In this document: positions 1-9,204 of the stretch, one piece after another
Position numbering within the stretch: position 1 is the first letter of the stretch
Layout: each line of letters begins with the position of its first letter
From: Bacillus paramycoides
GTDB lineage: Bacteria; Bacillota; Bacilli; Bacillales; Bacillaceae_G
Assembly: GCF_001884235.1 (NCBI RefSeq)
Contig: NZ_MAOI01000008.1
Location: 1 to 64,000, forward strand
Length of the DNA stretch: 64,000 nt
Reading direction: 5' to 3'
Program-made: the position numbers and the translations under genes
The notes under the pieces: generated by a model
The model's input: only the letters and a program-made list of their open reading frames with translations
Told to the model about the DNA's origin: nothing
Databases searched by the model: none

Positions 1-153
1 CCGCATTAACGGGCAGTAAGACTCCCACCTCAAAATTCGGCTGTAAAGCAAAGGAGTTAGGTGGGAGATCAACTGCTCGTAAAAGCCCGATTGGTTCAAC
101 TAATAATCAGTGGGGGATGAACAAAACCCCCACTGATTAAAGTTTCACTTTAT
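1..153 (+). repeat. bcr1-like repeat, copy 1 (5' end cut by window)
   Basis: The first base of the window is already inside the element. It contains the long inverted arms CTCCCACCT and AGGTGGGAG, and a second hairpin built on AATCAGTGGGGG and CCCCCACTGATT. It ends with AGTTTCACTTTAT. The terminal TTTAT (149-153) touches the stop codon of cydB (153-155), which reads toward it. The same element recurs six more times in this window. Assignment to bcr1, the B. cereus group repeat of about 155 bp, is from memory of that family. Confidence 0.85.
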
Positions 154-1178
154 TATTTTTCCTTCAAAAAAGTTCGATCCTTCAAGAATAAATTCCAGAA
201 GAAAATAAATCCTGGTAGTAAAATTGCAATCCCGATTGCGTAAAGAATAAGCAATGCATAAAATGTTTCGGTCGTCGTAAAGCTGGTAAATACAGTTACA
301 TCTGGGTAAATGATATATGGTAAATGCGCGACGCCGTAAGCGTAGCTTGCAAATGCATACTGAGCGACAACAGCTAAAACTGCAATACGAGGGAAGCCTA
401 GTGTACCGTATTTTTTATTTGTCCACCAAAGGGAGGAATAGCCGATAACAAATAAAACGATAGAAACTGTAAACCATGGGAATTGTTTTATTAATCCCTG
501 CATAAGCCAGTGTGTTTTAGGGTCCATTACAACGAGAGCAATAATAGCAGTAACAAGCGTTGCGGGACCAAGTATGATGGCATTTCTTCTATAAATTCGG
601 TACGTATCTTCAGAACCTTGTTCTCTCGCAAAATCAGCAAGGAAGAGAGAAGAGAGAAATAGTTCCGATGTTAGTCCGAAGAGCATATAACAATATATAA
701 CGGGGCTAGAAAGAAGCTTTCCATAAAGGAGCACTTCTTTTCCTTCAGACATTGTAATATAGGCGCCCTCTGTGACGGGTAGAACGGTAATTAATAGAGC
801 TGGAATTAAGAGTCCAGTAATACCTGAAATAATACGAAGAAGATGTTGGTATTTCGGCAAAGAGTAAGCAAATACCATAAATGTACTTCGAATCGCAACG
901 AGTACTAAAATTAACATAACTGGTACGAACATAACCGTTGCAAGGGTAAAGGCTGCTTTTGGAAAGAAACCGAGAAAAGCGACTACGACAAAGACGAGAA
1001 ACGTATTTGTTACTTCCCAAGTTGGTGATAAGTACCGATTGGCAAGCTTTGCAGCGAGTGTCGGATGTTTAGCGTATACCATGCCCCAAAAACCAGCTCC
1101 AAAATCAATGGACCCTAATATACTATATACGAAAATAAGAGCCCATAAGATGATGATTGCAATGCTTTCCTCATGCAC
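153..1178 (-). CDS. cydB: cytochrome bd-type quinol oxidase subunit II
   Basis: 341 residues, about eight to nine hydrophobic segments, the usual length for Bacillus CydB. This subunit pairs with CydA in the plasma membrane to form a bd-type oxidase that reduces oxygen with quinol and supports low-oxygen respiration. The start ATG overlaps the end of cydA by 8 bp, so the two are translationally coupled. The N-terminus (ILWALIFVYSILGSIDFGAG) has the W-x-G-x-D-x-G-x-G-like pattern of the family. No cydCD genes follow. The stop codon abuts a bcr1-like repeat, and no separate terminator is visible. Confidence 0.93.
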   Translation of the reverse strand: MHEESIAIIILWALIFVYSILGSIDFGAGFWGMVYAKHPTLAAKLANRYLSPTWEVTNTFLVFVVVAFLGFFPKAAFTLATVMFVPVMLILVLVAIRSTFMVFAYSLPKYQHLLRIISGITGLLIPALLITVLPVTEGAYITMSEGKEVLLYGKLLSSPVIYCYMLFGLTSELFLSSLFLADFAREQGSEDTYRIYRRNAIILGPATLVTAIIALVVMDPKTHWLMQGLIKQFPWFTVSIVLFVIGYSSLWWTNKKYGTLGFPRIAVLAVVAQYAFASYAYGVAHLPYIIYPDVTVFTSFTTTETFYALLILYAIGIAILLPGFIFFWNLFLKDRTFLKEK

Positions 1179-2526
1179 GAGAATCGCCTCCTTGTTGATG
1201 TAAATCGTTCTTTAGCGGATGTCTCTTAAAGAATGTCCGTAGTACAAAGACTGTTAAAATAGCGAGTCCGATGTATAAAATGATGAATAGGACAAATAAA
1301 GGACCGACGAAATCGGCACGTGTAGCAGCATCTAACGTACGTTGCATACCATAAATTGTCCATGGTTGGCGACCACTACAACTGAAAATCCATCCGAATT
1401 CAATACCGAGCATCATAACAGGTCCACATGCAGCAGTCGCCCAAAGAAGCCATTTCGGTAACTCCGCTCCTTTTTTTCGATAAACAAAGTACCAATACAT
1501 AAGGGCAATAGCTGCGACAGCAAAGGTAAATGTAGCAGAGCCGACCATTAAATTAAAAAGCGTATGTGTATAAAATGGTGGCCACGTTTCTTGCGGGAAT
1601 TCATTTAGCCCTTTTACGACGGTACTAGGATCGAGTCCGACTAATAAGCTGAGCATGTTTGGAATTTCGAGTGCATAGTTTAGTTCAAGGGTATTAGGAT
1701 CAACAACCCCGCCAATTGATAAAGGAGCATGTGATGTCGTTTCAAATAAAGCTTCAGCAGATGCTAGTTTTTCGGGTGAATGTTTATGTAAGGCGATAGC
1801 AGACTCGTGCCCTGAAAGCCACATCGTAGCACCAGTAATGAAAGTAACGACAAGTCCTAAAAGTAATCCTTTTTTATGATAAGCAATTTCACGTGCGCTT
1901 ATATTTCGTTTCAATAATTTAAATCCGGCGATAGAGGCGATAACTGCTGCTCCAGTTGCATATGCCGTAATAACAACGTGGAATGCACTTGTACCAAAGC
2001 TCGGATTAAAGAAAGCTTTCCACGGATCAACGTTAAAAACTGAGCCATCCGGACTCATTGAAAAGCCCGCTGGTGTATTCATCCATGTATTTGCTGATGT
2101 AATAAGCACGGCGGATGCAGTGGCACCAAGCATAACGAAAAAGAGCGAGACTAACCTCATAAATGGAGGTAGTTTATCAGCTGCATATACGTAAATAGAC
2201 ATGAATAAAGCTTCCAAAAAGAAGGCGAAAATCTCAATTTGAAAGGGAACGGAAATAACTTGACCAACAATTTTGGCGAAGCCAGGCCAAAGAAGTGAAA
2301 TTTGCACACCAACAATTGTTCCAGTTGGAATTGCTACACCGAGAAGGATGGCAAAAGCCTTTGTCCATCTTTTTGCCATAATGGCATAGTCAGAATCCTT
2401 CTTCCAGTGATACAATATTTCACTTATAAAAATCATTAAAGACAGTCCGACTCCAAGCGTTGCAAAGATAATGTGGAATGCTAGTGAAGAACCGAAAAAG
2501 GCCCTTGCTAATGTTACAGTATCCAT
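1171..2526 (-). CDS. cydA: cytochrome bd-type quinol oxidase subunit I
   Basis: 451 residues. Candidate heme ligands align with the E. coli enzyme: His18 (E. coli His19), His183 (His186) and Met327 (Met393). Glu98 and Glu105 match the conserved acidic pair, and GRQPW (385-389) is the family signature. The quinol-binding Q-loop is short, as in Gram-positive and CIO-type enzymes. It is the first gene of a two-gene operon with cydB. I saw no clear Rex box in the 270 bp upstream. It could be the cyanide-insensitive (YthA-like) branch rather than the classical B. subtilis CydA; the sequence alone does not settle this. Confidence 0.93.
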   Translation of the reverse strand: MDTVTLARAFFGSSLAFHIIFATLGVGLSLMIFISEILYHWKKDSDYAIMAKRWTKAFAILLGVAIPTGTIVGVQISLLWPGFAKIVGQVISVPFQIEIFAFFLEALFMSIYVYAADKLPPFMRLVSLFFVMLGATASAVLITSANTWMNTPAGFSMSPDGSVFNVDPWKAFFNPSFGTSAFHVVITAYATGAAVIASIAGFKLLKRNISAREIAYHKKGLLLGLVVTFITGATMWLSGHESAIALHKHSPEKLASAEALFETTSHAPLSIGGVVDPNTLELNYALEIPNMLSLLVGLDPSTVVKGLNEFPQETWPPFYTHTLFNLMVGSATFTFAVAAIALMYWYFVYRKKGAELPKWLLWATAACGPVMMLGIEFGWIFSCSGRQPWTIYGMQRTLDAATRADFVGPLFVLFIILYIGLAILTVFVLRTFFKRHPLKNDLHQQGGDSRA

Positions 2527-2724
2527 ATGTATGCTCCTCTTCTCTTTTTGCCATTATTTTCTGATTGAATTGGAAGATTTATTCAAAAAAACTACCAAAA
2601 ATATGTGTGTATTTAAAAAGTGAGTATGGTAATATGATTTTGAAATATTCGAAAGAGAAAGAAATATAAAAATCGGTAATATTTTGTTTGTTTTTTAGCA
2701 GGTAATATTTTATAATCTTTTATG

Positions 2725-2762
2725 CGAACATAAGTTCTATTTAGGCGTGTTACGTTTATAGA
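2725..2762 (+). promoter_or_regulatory. candidate LexA box and promoter of small ORF
   Basis: CGAACATAAGTTCT (2725-2738) matches the B. subtilis LexA consensus CGAACRNRYGTTYC at 12 of 14 positions. A TATAGA hexamer (2757-2762) lies where a -10 would be if the box covers the -35. The next start codon is 35 bp further on. Confidence 0.45.
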
Positions 2763-2797
2763 ATGAAGAAGTTTATGTGAAATGGAGAGGGTGTCTT

Positions 2798-2947
2798 ATG
2801 TATCCTGAAGTCATTAAAAAGATGGCATTTTCAAAAGAGCATAGAGATTTATTATTAAAGTTGTATAATAAAGAAATTACGCGTCGTGAATACGATCGAC
2901 TTGTGGAATCGCTATATAGACCTTCTAAAGAAGCTTGTGAAGGATAA
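2798..2947 (+). CDS. 49-residue protein, possibly SOS-controlled
   Basis: The ORF begins ATG TAT CCT GAA and ends TAA at 2945-2947. A GGAGAGGGTG Shine-Dalgarno sequence lies 5 bp before the start. The peptide is charged and soluble (MYPEVIKKMAFSKEHRDLLL, then KLYNKEITRREYDRLVES), with no signal peptide or membrane segment, and looks alpha-helical. I do not recognise the family. The LexA-like box upstream suggests DNA-damage induction, but that is inference. It precedes the GH8-like gene by 88 bp with no clear terminator between them. Confidence 0.6.
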   Translation: MYPEVIKKMAFSKEHRDLLLKLYNKEITRREYDRLVESLYRPSKEACEG

Positions 2948-3035
2948 TGGAGGAGACAATCTAAAGGATTGTCTTTTTTATATTTGTGTATGTTCTAGTA
3001 AAATTAAGGTTAGTCTTACTAGGGAGGTGAAAAGT

Positions 3036-4121
3036 TTGCGAAAACGTGTATATATAGGGATTGGAATTATTGTCTTACTTGCTTTAGGAGGAATTGTGTT
3101 TTGGGCGGCTTTACAAGGAAATCGTACGGAACGTTTTATTTTAAGGCATATGGTAAATGAAAATGGGACACTTGCAACGTACCGTTTAGCAGATACAAAG
3201 GCAGGAACAGGTGAGGCGAAAGGCCACGAAGCTTTATCGGAATCGGCAGGATTATGGTTACAGTATACGCTGGATAAAGATGATCAAGCATTATTCGATG
3301 AACAAGTAAAGGTCATTCAAAATTATTTTGTACATAAGGATCATATCGTTTTATGGAAAATCTCTGAAAAAGGGGAAATGCAGTCAGCCACAAATGCACT
3401 TATAGATGACCTTCGTATTATTGAACAATTATATCGGGCTTATGAAATGTACAAGGAAGAGCGTTATAAACATTTGGCAGATCAATTGAGCGATGCTGTA
3501 CTTCGGTATAATAAAAAAGATAATTATTACGTTGATTATTATGACGTAGATGCAGGTAGACAAAATAAATTTACAACAACATCTTACATAAATCCTCATG
3601 CATTCTCTTATATGAAAAGGTACGGAAAAATTTCTGCTGAACAATATCAGGAAGTTGTTCAGTTTTTAGCTAATTATCCGAGAAACGGTTGGGCATTTCC
3701 GAAAGAGTATAAAGAAGATGGTACATTTACGTATGATAAAGAAGTGAATCTTATTGATCAATCGTACGTTGCTTACCATCGTAGTCTAGGTGGTCTTTCA
3801 TCAGATGCTTATTTGGAATTTATAAAGAAGAAATTCCACGAGGATGGAAAGTTATACGGTCGCTATAACTTAGAAACGGGAAAACAAGCTGTGAATTATG
3901 AATCACCAGCCTCTTACGGTTTAACTATTTTGTATGTACTACAAACAGGTGATACAAAGTTTGCTAAGGAATTGTATGAACGGATGACTACATTCCGAAA
4001 TGATAATGTATTTAGTAGATATTACGGTGGATATGTAACAGGTGAAAATAATAATACACATATATTCGATAATGTATTGCCACTTCTAGCTGAAATGGAA
4101 CTGGAGAAGAGTAAGAAATAG
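3036..4121 (+). CDS. membrane-anchored GH8-like (six-hairpin) glycosidase
   Basis: I take TTG 3036 as the start, because AGGGAGGTGA lies just before it and an upstream GTG at 2886 would run through the neighbouring 49-codon gene. The product is 361 residues with an N-terminal anchor (about residues 5-27) followed by an extracytoplasmic domain. SES around residue 69 and ATNALIDD (118-125) resemble the GH8 pattern in which a Glu and the A-T-D-x-D box form the active site, as in B. subtilis YdaJ. Here the Asp of ATDAD reads Asn. The family call rests on these motifs only; the substrate is unknown. Confidence 0.6.
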   Translation: MRKRVYIGIGIIVLLALGGIVFWAALQGNRTERFILRHMVNENGTLATYRLADTKAGTGEAKGHEALSESAGLWLQYTLDKDDQALFDEQVKVIQNYFVHKDHIVLWKISEKGEMQSATNALIDDLRIIEQLYRAYEMYKEERYKHLADQLSDAVLRYNKKDNYYVDYYDVDAGRQNKFTTTSYINPHAFSYMKRYGKISAEQYQEVVQFLANYPRNGWAFPKEYKEDGTFTYDKEVNLIDQSYVAYHRSLGGLSSDAYLEFIKKKFHEDGKLYGRYNLETGKQAVNYESPASYGLTILYVLQTGDTKFAKELYERMTTFRNDNVFSRYYGGYVTGENNNTHIFDNVLPLLAEMELEKSKK

Positions 4122-4122
4122 A

Positions 4123-4153
4123 AGGTGCCATCCTAGGGGATGGCGCCTTTTTA
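4123..4153 (+). terminator. rho-independent terminator
   Basis: AGGTGCCATCC, a 4-nt loop, GGATGGCGCCT, then a T-run. It ends the GH8-like transcript. Confidence 0.8.
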
Positions 4154-4209
4154 TGTTTGTCGTTATTTGTTGATAAGTCGATATTCCTTGTCAAAACGTC
4201 GATATAATT

Positions 4210-5094
4210 TCATGTACTAATAGTAGAAAAGTACTTGATAACAAACTTACGAAATTGCTGGGCAGTTTTTGATAAGTAACGTTTCTTTGACCAACTTAAG
4301 CCGATTGTTCTTTCGCAATTGGGTTCAATAATACGTAGCTTATTTGATGCTAAAGTAGAGTTTTTCAATAAAGTTAAGCTTGGGACAAAGGCGACGCCAA
4401 GACCTTGTTTAATAAGGTCGCTAATAACGGTTGGTTCATCTACTTCAAACGCGATATGCGGAGTAAAACCAGCTTCTTTGCAAAATACATCTGTTAAGTG
4501 TCGGAATCCGTAACCAGTGTTCATACTAATGAATGGCTCGTCTTTTACTTCATGCAGATGAATGCTTTCGCGGTTTGATAATCGATGGTCTGAAGGGACG
4601 ACTAAGAAAATTTCTTCTGTGATAAGTGGTTCCCAAACAATTTCTTCTCCTTCAATTGGCACAGAGGAAATGCAAAAATCAATCTCCTTATCATCTAGTT
4701 GCCGTTTCATAGAAGGAGTAGATGCGAGGAATTGTTGGAATCGTACGTTAGGATGTTCTAATAAAAAAGAACCGAGGAGTTCCGGTAATATTCTCGGGAT
4801 AGAAACGGCTAGTGTAATAGAGCCTTGTTGTAATTCTGCTAAATCTTTAATTTCTCGTTCTCCTTCACTTAATTCATGAAAAATACGTTCTACTCGCTTT
4901 AAAAATACTTTTCCGAAAGAGTTTAGTGTAATTTTTCGACCTTGGCGATCAAATAAAGGGACACCTAAGTCCTTTTCTAGTCTAGCGATTGTTTTGCTGA
5001 GTGAAGGTTGTGCAATGTGCAATTCTTCGGCAGCTTTCGTCATATGTTCTAACCGTGCAACAGTTTGAAAATATTTTAATTGAAGAAGTTCCAT
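4210..5094 (-). CDS. LysR-family transcriptional regulator
   Basis: 294 residues. Residues 1-60 form the LysR winged helix-turn-helix (QLKYFQTVARLEHMTKAAEE, then LHIAQPSLSKTIARLEKDLG), and the rest is a periplasmic-binding-protein-like effector domain. It is divergent from the YhgE/Pip gene, with about 135 bp between the two starts, the usual arrangement for a LysR regulator and its target. The effector is not evident from the sequence. Confidence 0.9.
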   Translation of the reverse strand: MELLQLKYFQTVARLEHMTKAAEELHIAQPSLSKTIARLEKDLGVPLFDRQGRKITLNSFGKVFLKRVERIFHELSEGEREIKDLAELQQGSITLAVSIPRILPELLGSFLLEHPNVRFQQFLASTPSMKRQLDDKEIDFCISSVPIEGEEIVWEPLITEEIFLVVPSDHRLSNRESIHLHEVKDEPFISMNTGYGFRHLTDVFCKEAGFTPHIAFEVDEPTVISDLIKQGLGVAFVPSLTLLKNSTLASNKLRIIEPNCERTIGLSWSKKRYLSKTAQQFRKFVIKYFSTIST

Positions 5095-5229
5095 TTTGAA
5101 TCTCCTTTCTATAGACCAAAAGGAATGAATTGATAATTAAAGATGTATTATACAGTATGAAAGGTGACGTGTATAGTAAATCTGTTAAACCATTCGAAGA
5201 GTGTTAAATTAGAAGAAGGAGTATTTTTC

Positions 5230-7230
5230 ATGAAGGGAATTCAACTTATATTTAAAGATTGGAAGGCGATGTGGAATCATAAACATGGACGTATCGCTTT
5301 AATTTTTTTACTAATTGTTCCTTTAATTTATGCGGGATTCTTTCTAGCTGGATATTGGGATCCATACGGACGATTAGATAAATTACCTGTTGCGGTTGTT
5401 AATTTAGATAAAGGTGCTGTGATGGATGAAAAAGCGATCCACGCTGGAGACGATTTTGTAAAAAATTTAAAAGAAAACAAGGAACTAGCTTTTCATTTCG
5501 TATCAGAAAAAAATGCCGATGAAGGGTTAAAAGAAGACAAATATTATATGGTCGTTACAATTCCAGAAGATTTCTCGAAAAAGGTAAGTACACTAATGGA
5601 TGAGAAACCAGAGCCGGCACAGCTACAATATAAAGTAAATCCAGGTAAAAACTTTGTAGCAGCTCAAATTGGAACGACAGCTGTTGAAAATATGAAAACA
5701 AAAATCTCAAATAGCATTACAAAGTCTTATACAGAAGGTGTCTTTTCAAAGTTTCAAGATTTGGCGCAAGGTTTGAATGATGCAAGTAATGGTGCTGGAA
5801 AATTGCATGAGGGAACGACAGACGCGAAAAACGGAATTAATGAGCTTTCTAGTGGTATTAACCGTTTAAGTGATGGCGCAAATCAGTTGAAAGAAGGTAG
5901 CGATAAGCTTGCGGCTAGCCAAGGGGCGTTAACCGGAGGAGCGAATGAACTGAGCCAGGGAGCAACATCTCTTCATAATGGAATGGAGTTGCTAACGGAA
6001 GGTGAGAAAGGGCTACAAGAAGGAGTTAGTAATTTAAGTGCTGGAACAAATGAATGGATAAGCGGAAATGAAAAGTTAGCGGAAGGACAGGCTAAGGCAG
6101 ATGAAGCGGCAAATGCGGTCAAAAAGCAATTAGAAGAGTACGCGAAAAATCATCCAGAAGTACAGCAAGACCCTGCCTTTCAGCAAATTGTTGCTACTTC
6201 TAGCGGATTAGCTAAAGCAACAAATACATTAAATGCTAGTCAACAACAATTGACGCAAGGTGCGAGGAAGTTAACTGACGGGCAGCATAAGATTGAAGAA
6301 GGTATGAATACATTCGGAGTTAAATTAAATGAAGCGACGAGTGGAACAAAAAAAGTAGCAGATGGTGCGGCAAATTTAGCTGATGGATTCACGAAGTGGG
6401 GAAATGGATTTACATCATTACAAGAAGGTGTAAATCATCTTGCGAGTGGCGGAACGGAGTTAAATAATGGCGCTGGAAAGTTAACAGATGGACTTGTTAA
6501 GCTCGACGATGGTGCGAAGGAACTTTCTACGAAATTGGGAGAAGGCGCAGAGAAGATAGCGAATGTTCGTAATGATGATGCGCGTAATGCGATGTTCTCA
6601 GAGCCAGTTCAATTAGTGAAGTCAACCGTTTCTGACGTACCTAACTACGGTTCAGGAATCGCGCCATATTTCTTATCACTGGCATTCTATGTCGGTGGAA
6701 TTATGGCATCGAATATTTTACCTCTTGGACGTAGGCAAAATATGAAGGTAAGCGGGACGGTACATTTTATAAATAAATTAGGCTTAGTATATTTAATTGG
6801 ATTAATTCAAGCATTCCTTGTAGATACGGTTGTGCTTGGATTTATGAAATTAGAAGTCGCAAGTGTACCACTGTTCGTGTTATCAAGTATTATTATTTCC
6901 TTTACGTTCATGACATTTATTCTTATGTTAGTAACGGTATTCGGCATTGTTGGGAAATTTGCAGCGGTAACGCTTCTCGTCCTTCAATTAGCGACGAGTG
7001 GAGGTACTTTCCCAGGAGAGTTAAATATAGCAGTGCTTAGCAAAATTGGACAGTTTCTCCCAATGTCTCATTCTCTTAGAGGATTACAAGATGTTATCTC
7101 GTTAGGGGATTGGTCGCAATTACGAATGCAAATTTTAATTTTATTATGCTACCTTGTTGTCGCTGGTGGAATTGCCTGGATCACGAGTCATATACAGCAT
7201 AAGGAAACGAATGCAGAGCAAGTTTCATAA
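5230..7230 (+). CDS. YhgE/Pip-domain membrane protein
   Basis: I place the start at ATG 5230, after AGAAGAAGGAG, not at the in-frame codon 66 bp upstream; this gives 666 residues. One N-terminal membrane segment (about 20-40) is followed by a large extracellular region. Five C-terminal segments have ABC-2-type permease character. The middle carries many copies of an x-x-x-Leu-x-x-Gly heptad (LSSGINRLSDGANQLKEG and so on), the mark of the YhgE/Pip family. Relatives include the phage infection protein of Lactococcus and ESX-linked YueB-like proteins. It has a LysR gene divergent and a terminator directly after it. Confidence 0.85.
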   Translation: MKGIQLIFKDWKAMWNHKHGRIALIFLLIVPLIYAGFFLAGYWDPYGRLDKLPVAVVNLDKGAVMDEKAIHAGDDFVKNLKENKELAFHFVSEKNADEGLKEDKYYMVVTIPEDFSKKVSTLMDEKPEPAQLQYKVNPGKNFVAAQIGTTAVENMKTKISNSITKSYTEGVFSKFQDLAQGLNDASNGAGKLHEGTTDAKNGINELSSGINRLSDGANQLKEGSDKLAASQGALTGGANELSQGATSLHNGMELLTEGEKGLQEGVSNLSAGTNEWISGNEKLAEGQAKADEAANAVKKQLEEYAKNHPEVQQDPAFQQIVATSSGLAKATNTLNASQQQLTQGARKLTDGQHKIEEGMNTFGVKLNEATSGTKKVADGAANLADGFTKWGNGFTSLQEGVNHLASGGTELNNGAGKLTDGLVKLDDGAKELSTKLGEGAEKIANVRNDDARNAMFSEPVQLVKSTVSDVPNYGSGIAPYFLSLAFYVGGIMASNILPLGRRQNMKVSGTVHFINKLGLVYLIGLIQAFLVDTVVLGFMKLEVASVPLFVLSSIIISFTFMTFILMLVTVFGIVGKFAAVTLLVLQLATSGGTFPGELNIAVLSKIGQFLPMSHSLRGLQDVISLGDWSQLRMQILILLCYLVVAGGIAWITSHIQHKETNAEQVS

Positions 7231-7235
7231 TATAA

Positions 7236-7287
7236 AGAAGCTATCCGTACAAAAGGTTTCATTACGACCTTTTCGGATAGCTTTTTC
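7236..7287. terminator. bidirectional terminator
   Basis: AAGCTATCCG and CGGATAGCTT arms, with an inner AAAGGT/ACCTTT stem, are followed by T-rich sequence. The hairpin lies between convergent genes. Confidence 0.7.
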
Positions 7288-7668
7288 TTATTTCTTTTCC
7301 ATAACTGCAAAGTAATTCTGTTCGCTGTCAGCAAAGTTGAATGCTCTACCTGTAGGTAAGTCCATAATTTTCCCAACTGTCACGTTTTTCTCAGAAAGAT
7401 CTTTATAGAGTTGATCTAGGTTATTAGAGAAGAACATTAATGAAGGGGTATTTAAGTTTAATTCAGGTTGCATCTTCGCGATTAACGCTTTATCGTGAAG
7501 GACAATACTTGTTGCTGCTTCTTTTGTTGGAGCGAGTTCAATCCAGCGAAATCCTTGTCCATTATTTTCTTCAGCAATGATTTGGAATCCTACTGTTTCT
7601 GTCCAAAATTGTACTGCCTCATCTTGATTGTTTACATATAACATAATTTGTCCAACTTGATTGATCAT
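7288..7668 (-). CDS. VOC-superfamily (glyoxalase/bleomycin-resistance-like) protein
   Basis: 126 residues, one VOC domain made of two beta-alpha-beta-beta-beta units. It opens QVGQIMLYVNNQDEAVQFWT and has a C-terminal NFADSEQNYFAVME strand. The Glu close to the C-terminus fits a metal ligand, but the normal first-module His is not evident (QIMLYV). Its substrate cannot be read from the sequence. It stands alone, between a terminator and a bcr1-like repeat. Confidence 0.85.
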   Translation of the reverse strand: MINQVGQIMLYVNNQDEAVQFWTETVGFQIIAEENNGQGFRWIELAPTKEAATSIVLHDKALIAKMQPELNLNTPSLMFFSNNLDQLYKDLSEKNVTVGKIMDLPTGRAFNFADSEQNYFAVMEKK

Positions 7669-7701
7669 AGCTGTCTCTCACTTTCTTTTCTCATATGAAA
7701 T

Positions 7702-7854
7702 ATTACCCCGCATTAACAGGCAGTAAGACCTCCACCTTGAAATTCGGCGAATGCGAGGAAGTTAGGTGGGAGATCAACTGCCTGTAAAAGCCCGATTGGT
7801 TCAACTAATAATCAGTGGGGGATGGGGCCCCCACTGATTAAAGTTTCACTTTAT
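7702..7854 (+). repeat. bcr1-like repeat, copy 2
   Basis: Full-length copy starting CCCCGCATTAACAGGCAGT and ending AGTTTCACTTTAT. The 3' TTTAT is intact (7850-7854); the 5' flank is degenerate. The central loop is GCGAATGCGAGGAAGTTAGG, unlike copy 1. The 3' end is 4 bp from the stop codon of the acyltransferase gene, which reads toward it. Confidence 0.88.
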
Positions 7855-7858
7855 TATA

Positions 7859-9019
7859 TCAGAGATATTGTTTAAATACTTTTTCATGATTCTTTCGGAG
7901 TGAAATCCTCGTCCATTTCATCTTCGTTGTAGGCGAAGGTCCTGTAATCCACGTGTGAAATGGTAGTATGCTAACAATAAACATAGTTGCAAGAGAAATT
8001 GTGGCCGTTACTATAAATAGTAATAGGCTATATAATATTGTGTTTTCTTGCAGTGCGAATAAGGAAAGAAATTTTGTACATAGTTGCAAGAAGAAAAAAT
8101 GAGCTAAATAAGCACCGTACGTGTAATTCCCGATAAATCGTAAAGCTTTATATAAGAAACCACGTCGCTGTACAATTGTAATAGATAGCACGTATAGTAT
8201 GATAATTTCGCATACAATATATAGAAACATTGATGGTTTTAAATAGGTAGAAACAGTTAAATGAATAGAGTTTGCACCGTAAAAACTAAATAACTCATAA
8301 TTGATAAATAAAAATAAAACGAAAAATAAGATTGTCACAAGTGGGATATGTTTCATTACAAATAAGCGCCAAGTTTTTAATGCTACAGCTGCTATTCCTC
8401 CCATAACGAAATAGAATGAATAGAAGAAGAAAGAACGATCTGTGTAATGTAAAATGGTTGAGTTAGTCAATTTCTCTCCATTGAAAATGTAGTGGGAAGA
8501 GTACCACATTAAAAGAAAATATAGACAAGCGAAAATGGTCATATATTTATATATGTCTTTTTTATTTTCTGTTCGTTTTTGAAACCAATAAAATAGTGTG
8601 CATAGTAAAGGGAACAATAAGTGAATTTGGAACATCATAATTACGTACCAAAGATGAGGTGCGGCCGTTCCGAGTAATAAACTTTTTATTCCACTTTGCA
8701 TTGTAACGATTTCATTTGTTGTTAATAGGTAAAGAATAGACCAGAAGAAATAAGGAATAAGTAAATGTGAGGCTTTTTCATAAATATATTCTGTATAAAC
8801 GAGTTGTTTCGTATATTGCCGAATTAAGTGAAATCCGACGATAAATATGAATGCAGGTGCTGAAAACTTTACGAGATTAAATAACATACCCATAATGAGG
8901 GATTGCTCAAGTAAGATGTTCCCTTGATTCATTGTATATAATAAGGAACTTTGCAAAACGACAGCAAGAAATGCAATGCTTTGCAAAACTTTAAATTCTG
9001 GTGCGCTTTGTGTCATCAT
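7859..9019 (-). CDS. acyltransferase-3 family membrane protein
   Basis: I choose the ATG at 9019 because AAGGAG (9026-9031) lies 6 bp before it and inside the longer 392-residue reading; this gives 386 residues. There are about ten hydrophobic segments. The early QSIAFLAVVLQSS region stands where acyltransferase-3 proteins usually carry R/H-x10-H, so the catalytic His is not obvious. GNYTYGAYLAHFF near the C-terminus is typical of the family (OatA-like and WecH-like proteins). It probably acylates a cell-surface polymer or transfers a small acyl group; the substrate is unknown. Confidence 0.8.
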   Translation of the reverse strand: MMTQSAPEFKVLQSIAFLAVVLQSSLLYTMNQGNILLEQSLIMGMLFNLVKFSAPAFIFIVGFHLIRQYTKQLVYTEYIYEKASHLLIPYFFWSILYLLTTNEIVTMQSGIKSLLLGTAAPHLWYVIMMFQIHLLFPLLCTLFYWFQKRTENKKDIYKYMTIFACLYFLLMWYSSHYIFNGEKLTNSTILHYTDRSFFFYSFYFVMGGIAAVALKTWRLFVMKHIPLVTILFFVLFLFINYELFSFYGANSIHLTVSTYLKPSMFLYIVCEIIILYVLSITIVQRRGFLYKALRFIGNYTYGAYLAHFFFLQLCTKFLSLFALQENTILYSLLLFIVTATISLATMFIVSILPFHTWITGPSPTTKMKWTRISLRKNHEKVFKQYL

Positions 9020-9166
9020 GTCCATCTCCTTTTCCATACATGATTATAGTACGGAGAAGGGATGAGAGATGTGGAATATTTGTGAAGATTGTAACAAAAT
9101 TGTGGCGGGATGGAATTATATCGATGCAAAATCAAATATATCGGCGTTTCGACAAATCACAACGAA

Positions 9167-9198
9167 AAAGAGGATGCTCAAAACGAGCATCCTCTTTC
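9167..9198. terminator. bidirectional terminator
   Basis: AAAGAGGATGCTC and GAGCATCCTCTTT arms around AAAAC, followed by T-rich sequence on each side. It terminates the symporter gene on the minus strand. Confidence 0.75.
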
Positions 9199-9204
9199 TA
9201 TATA

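Noticed and set aside
2527-2724. Rex or FNR site upstream of cydA
   Set aside because: I looked for TTGTGA/TCACAA dyads and found none convincing.
2886-3035. N-terminal 50-residue extension of the GH8-like protein
   Set aside because: It overlaps the 49-codon gene in another frame; the TTG at 3036 has an excellent ribosome site and opens directly on the membrane anchor.
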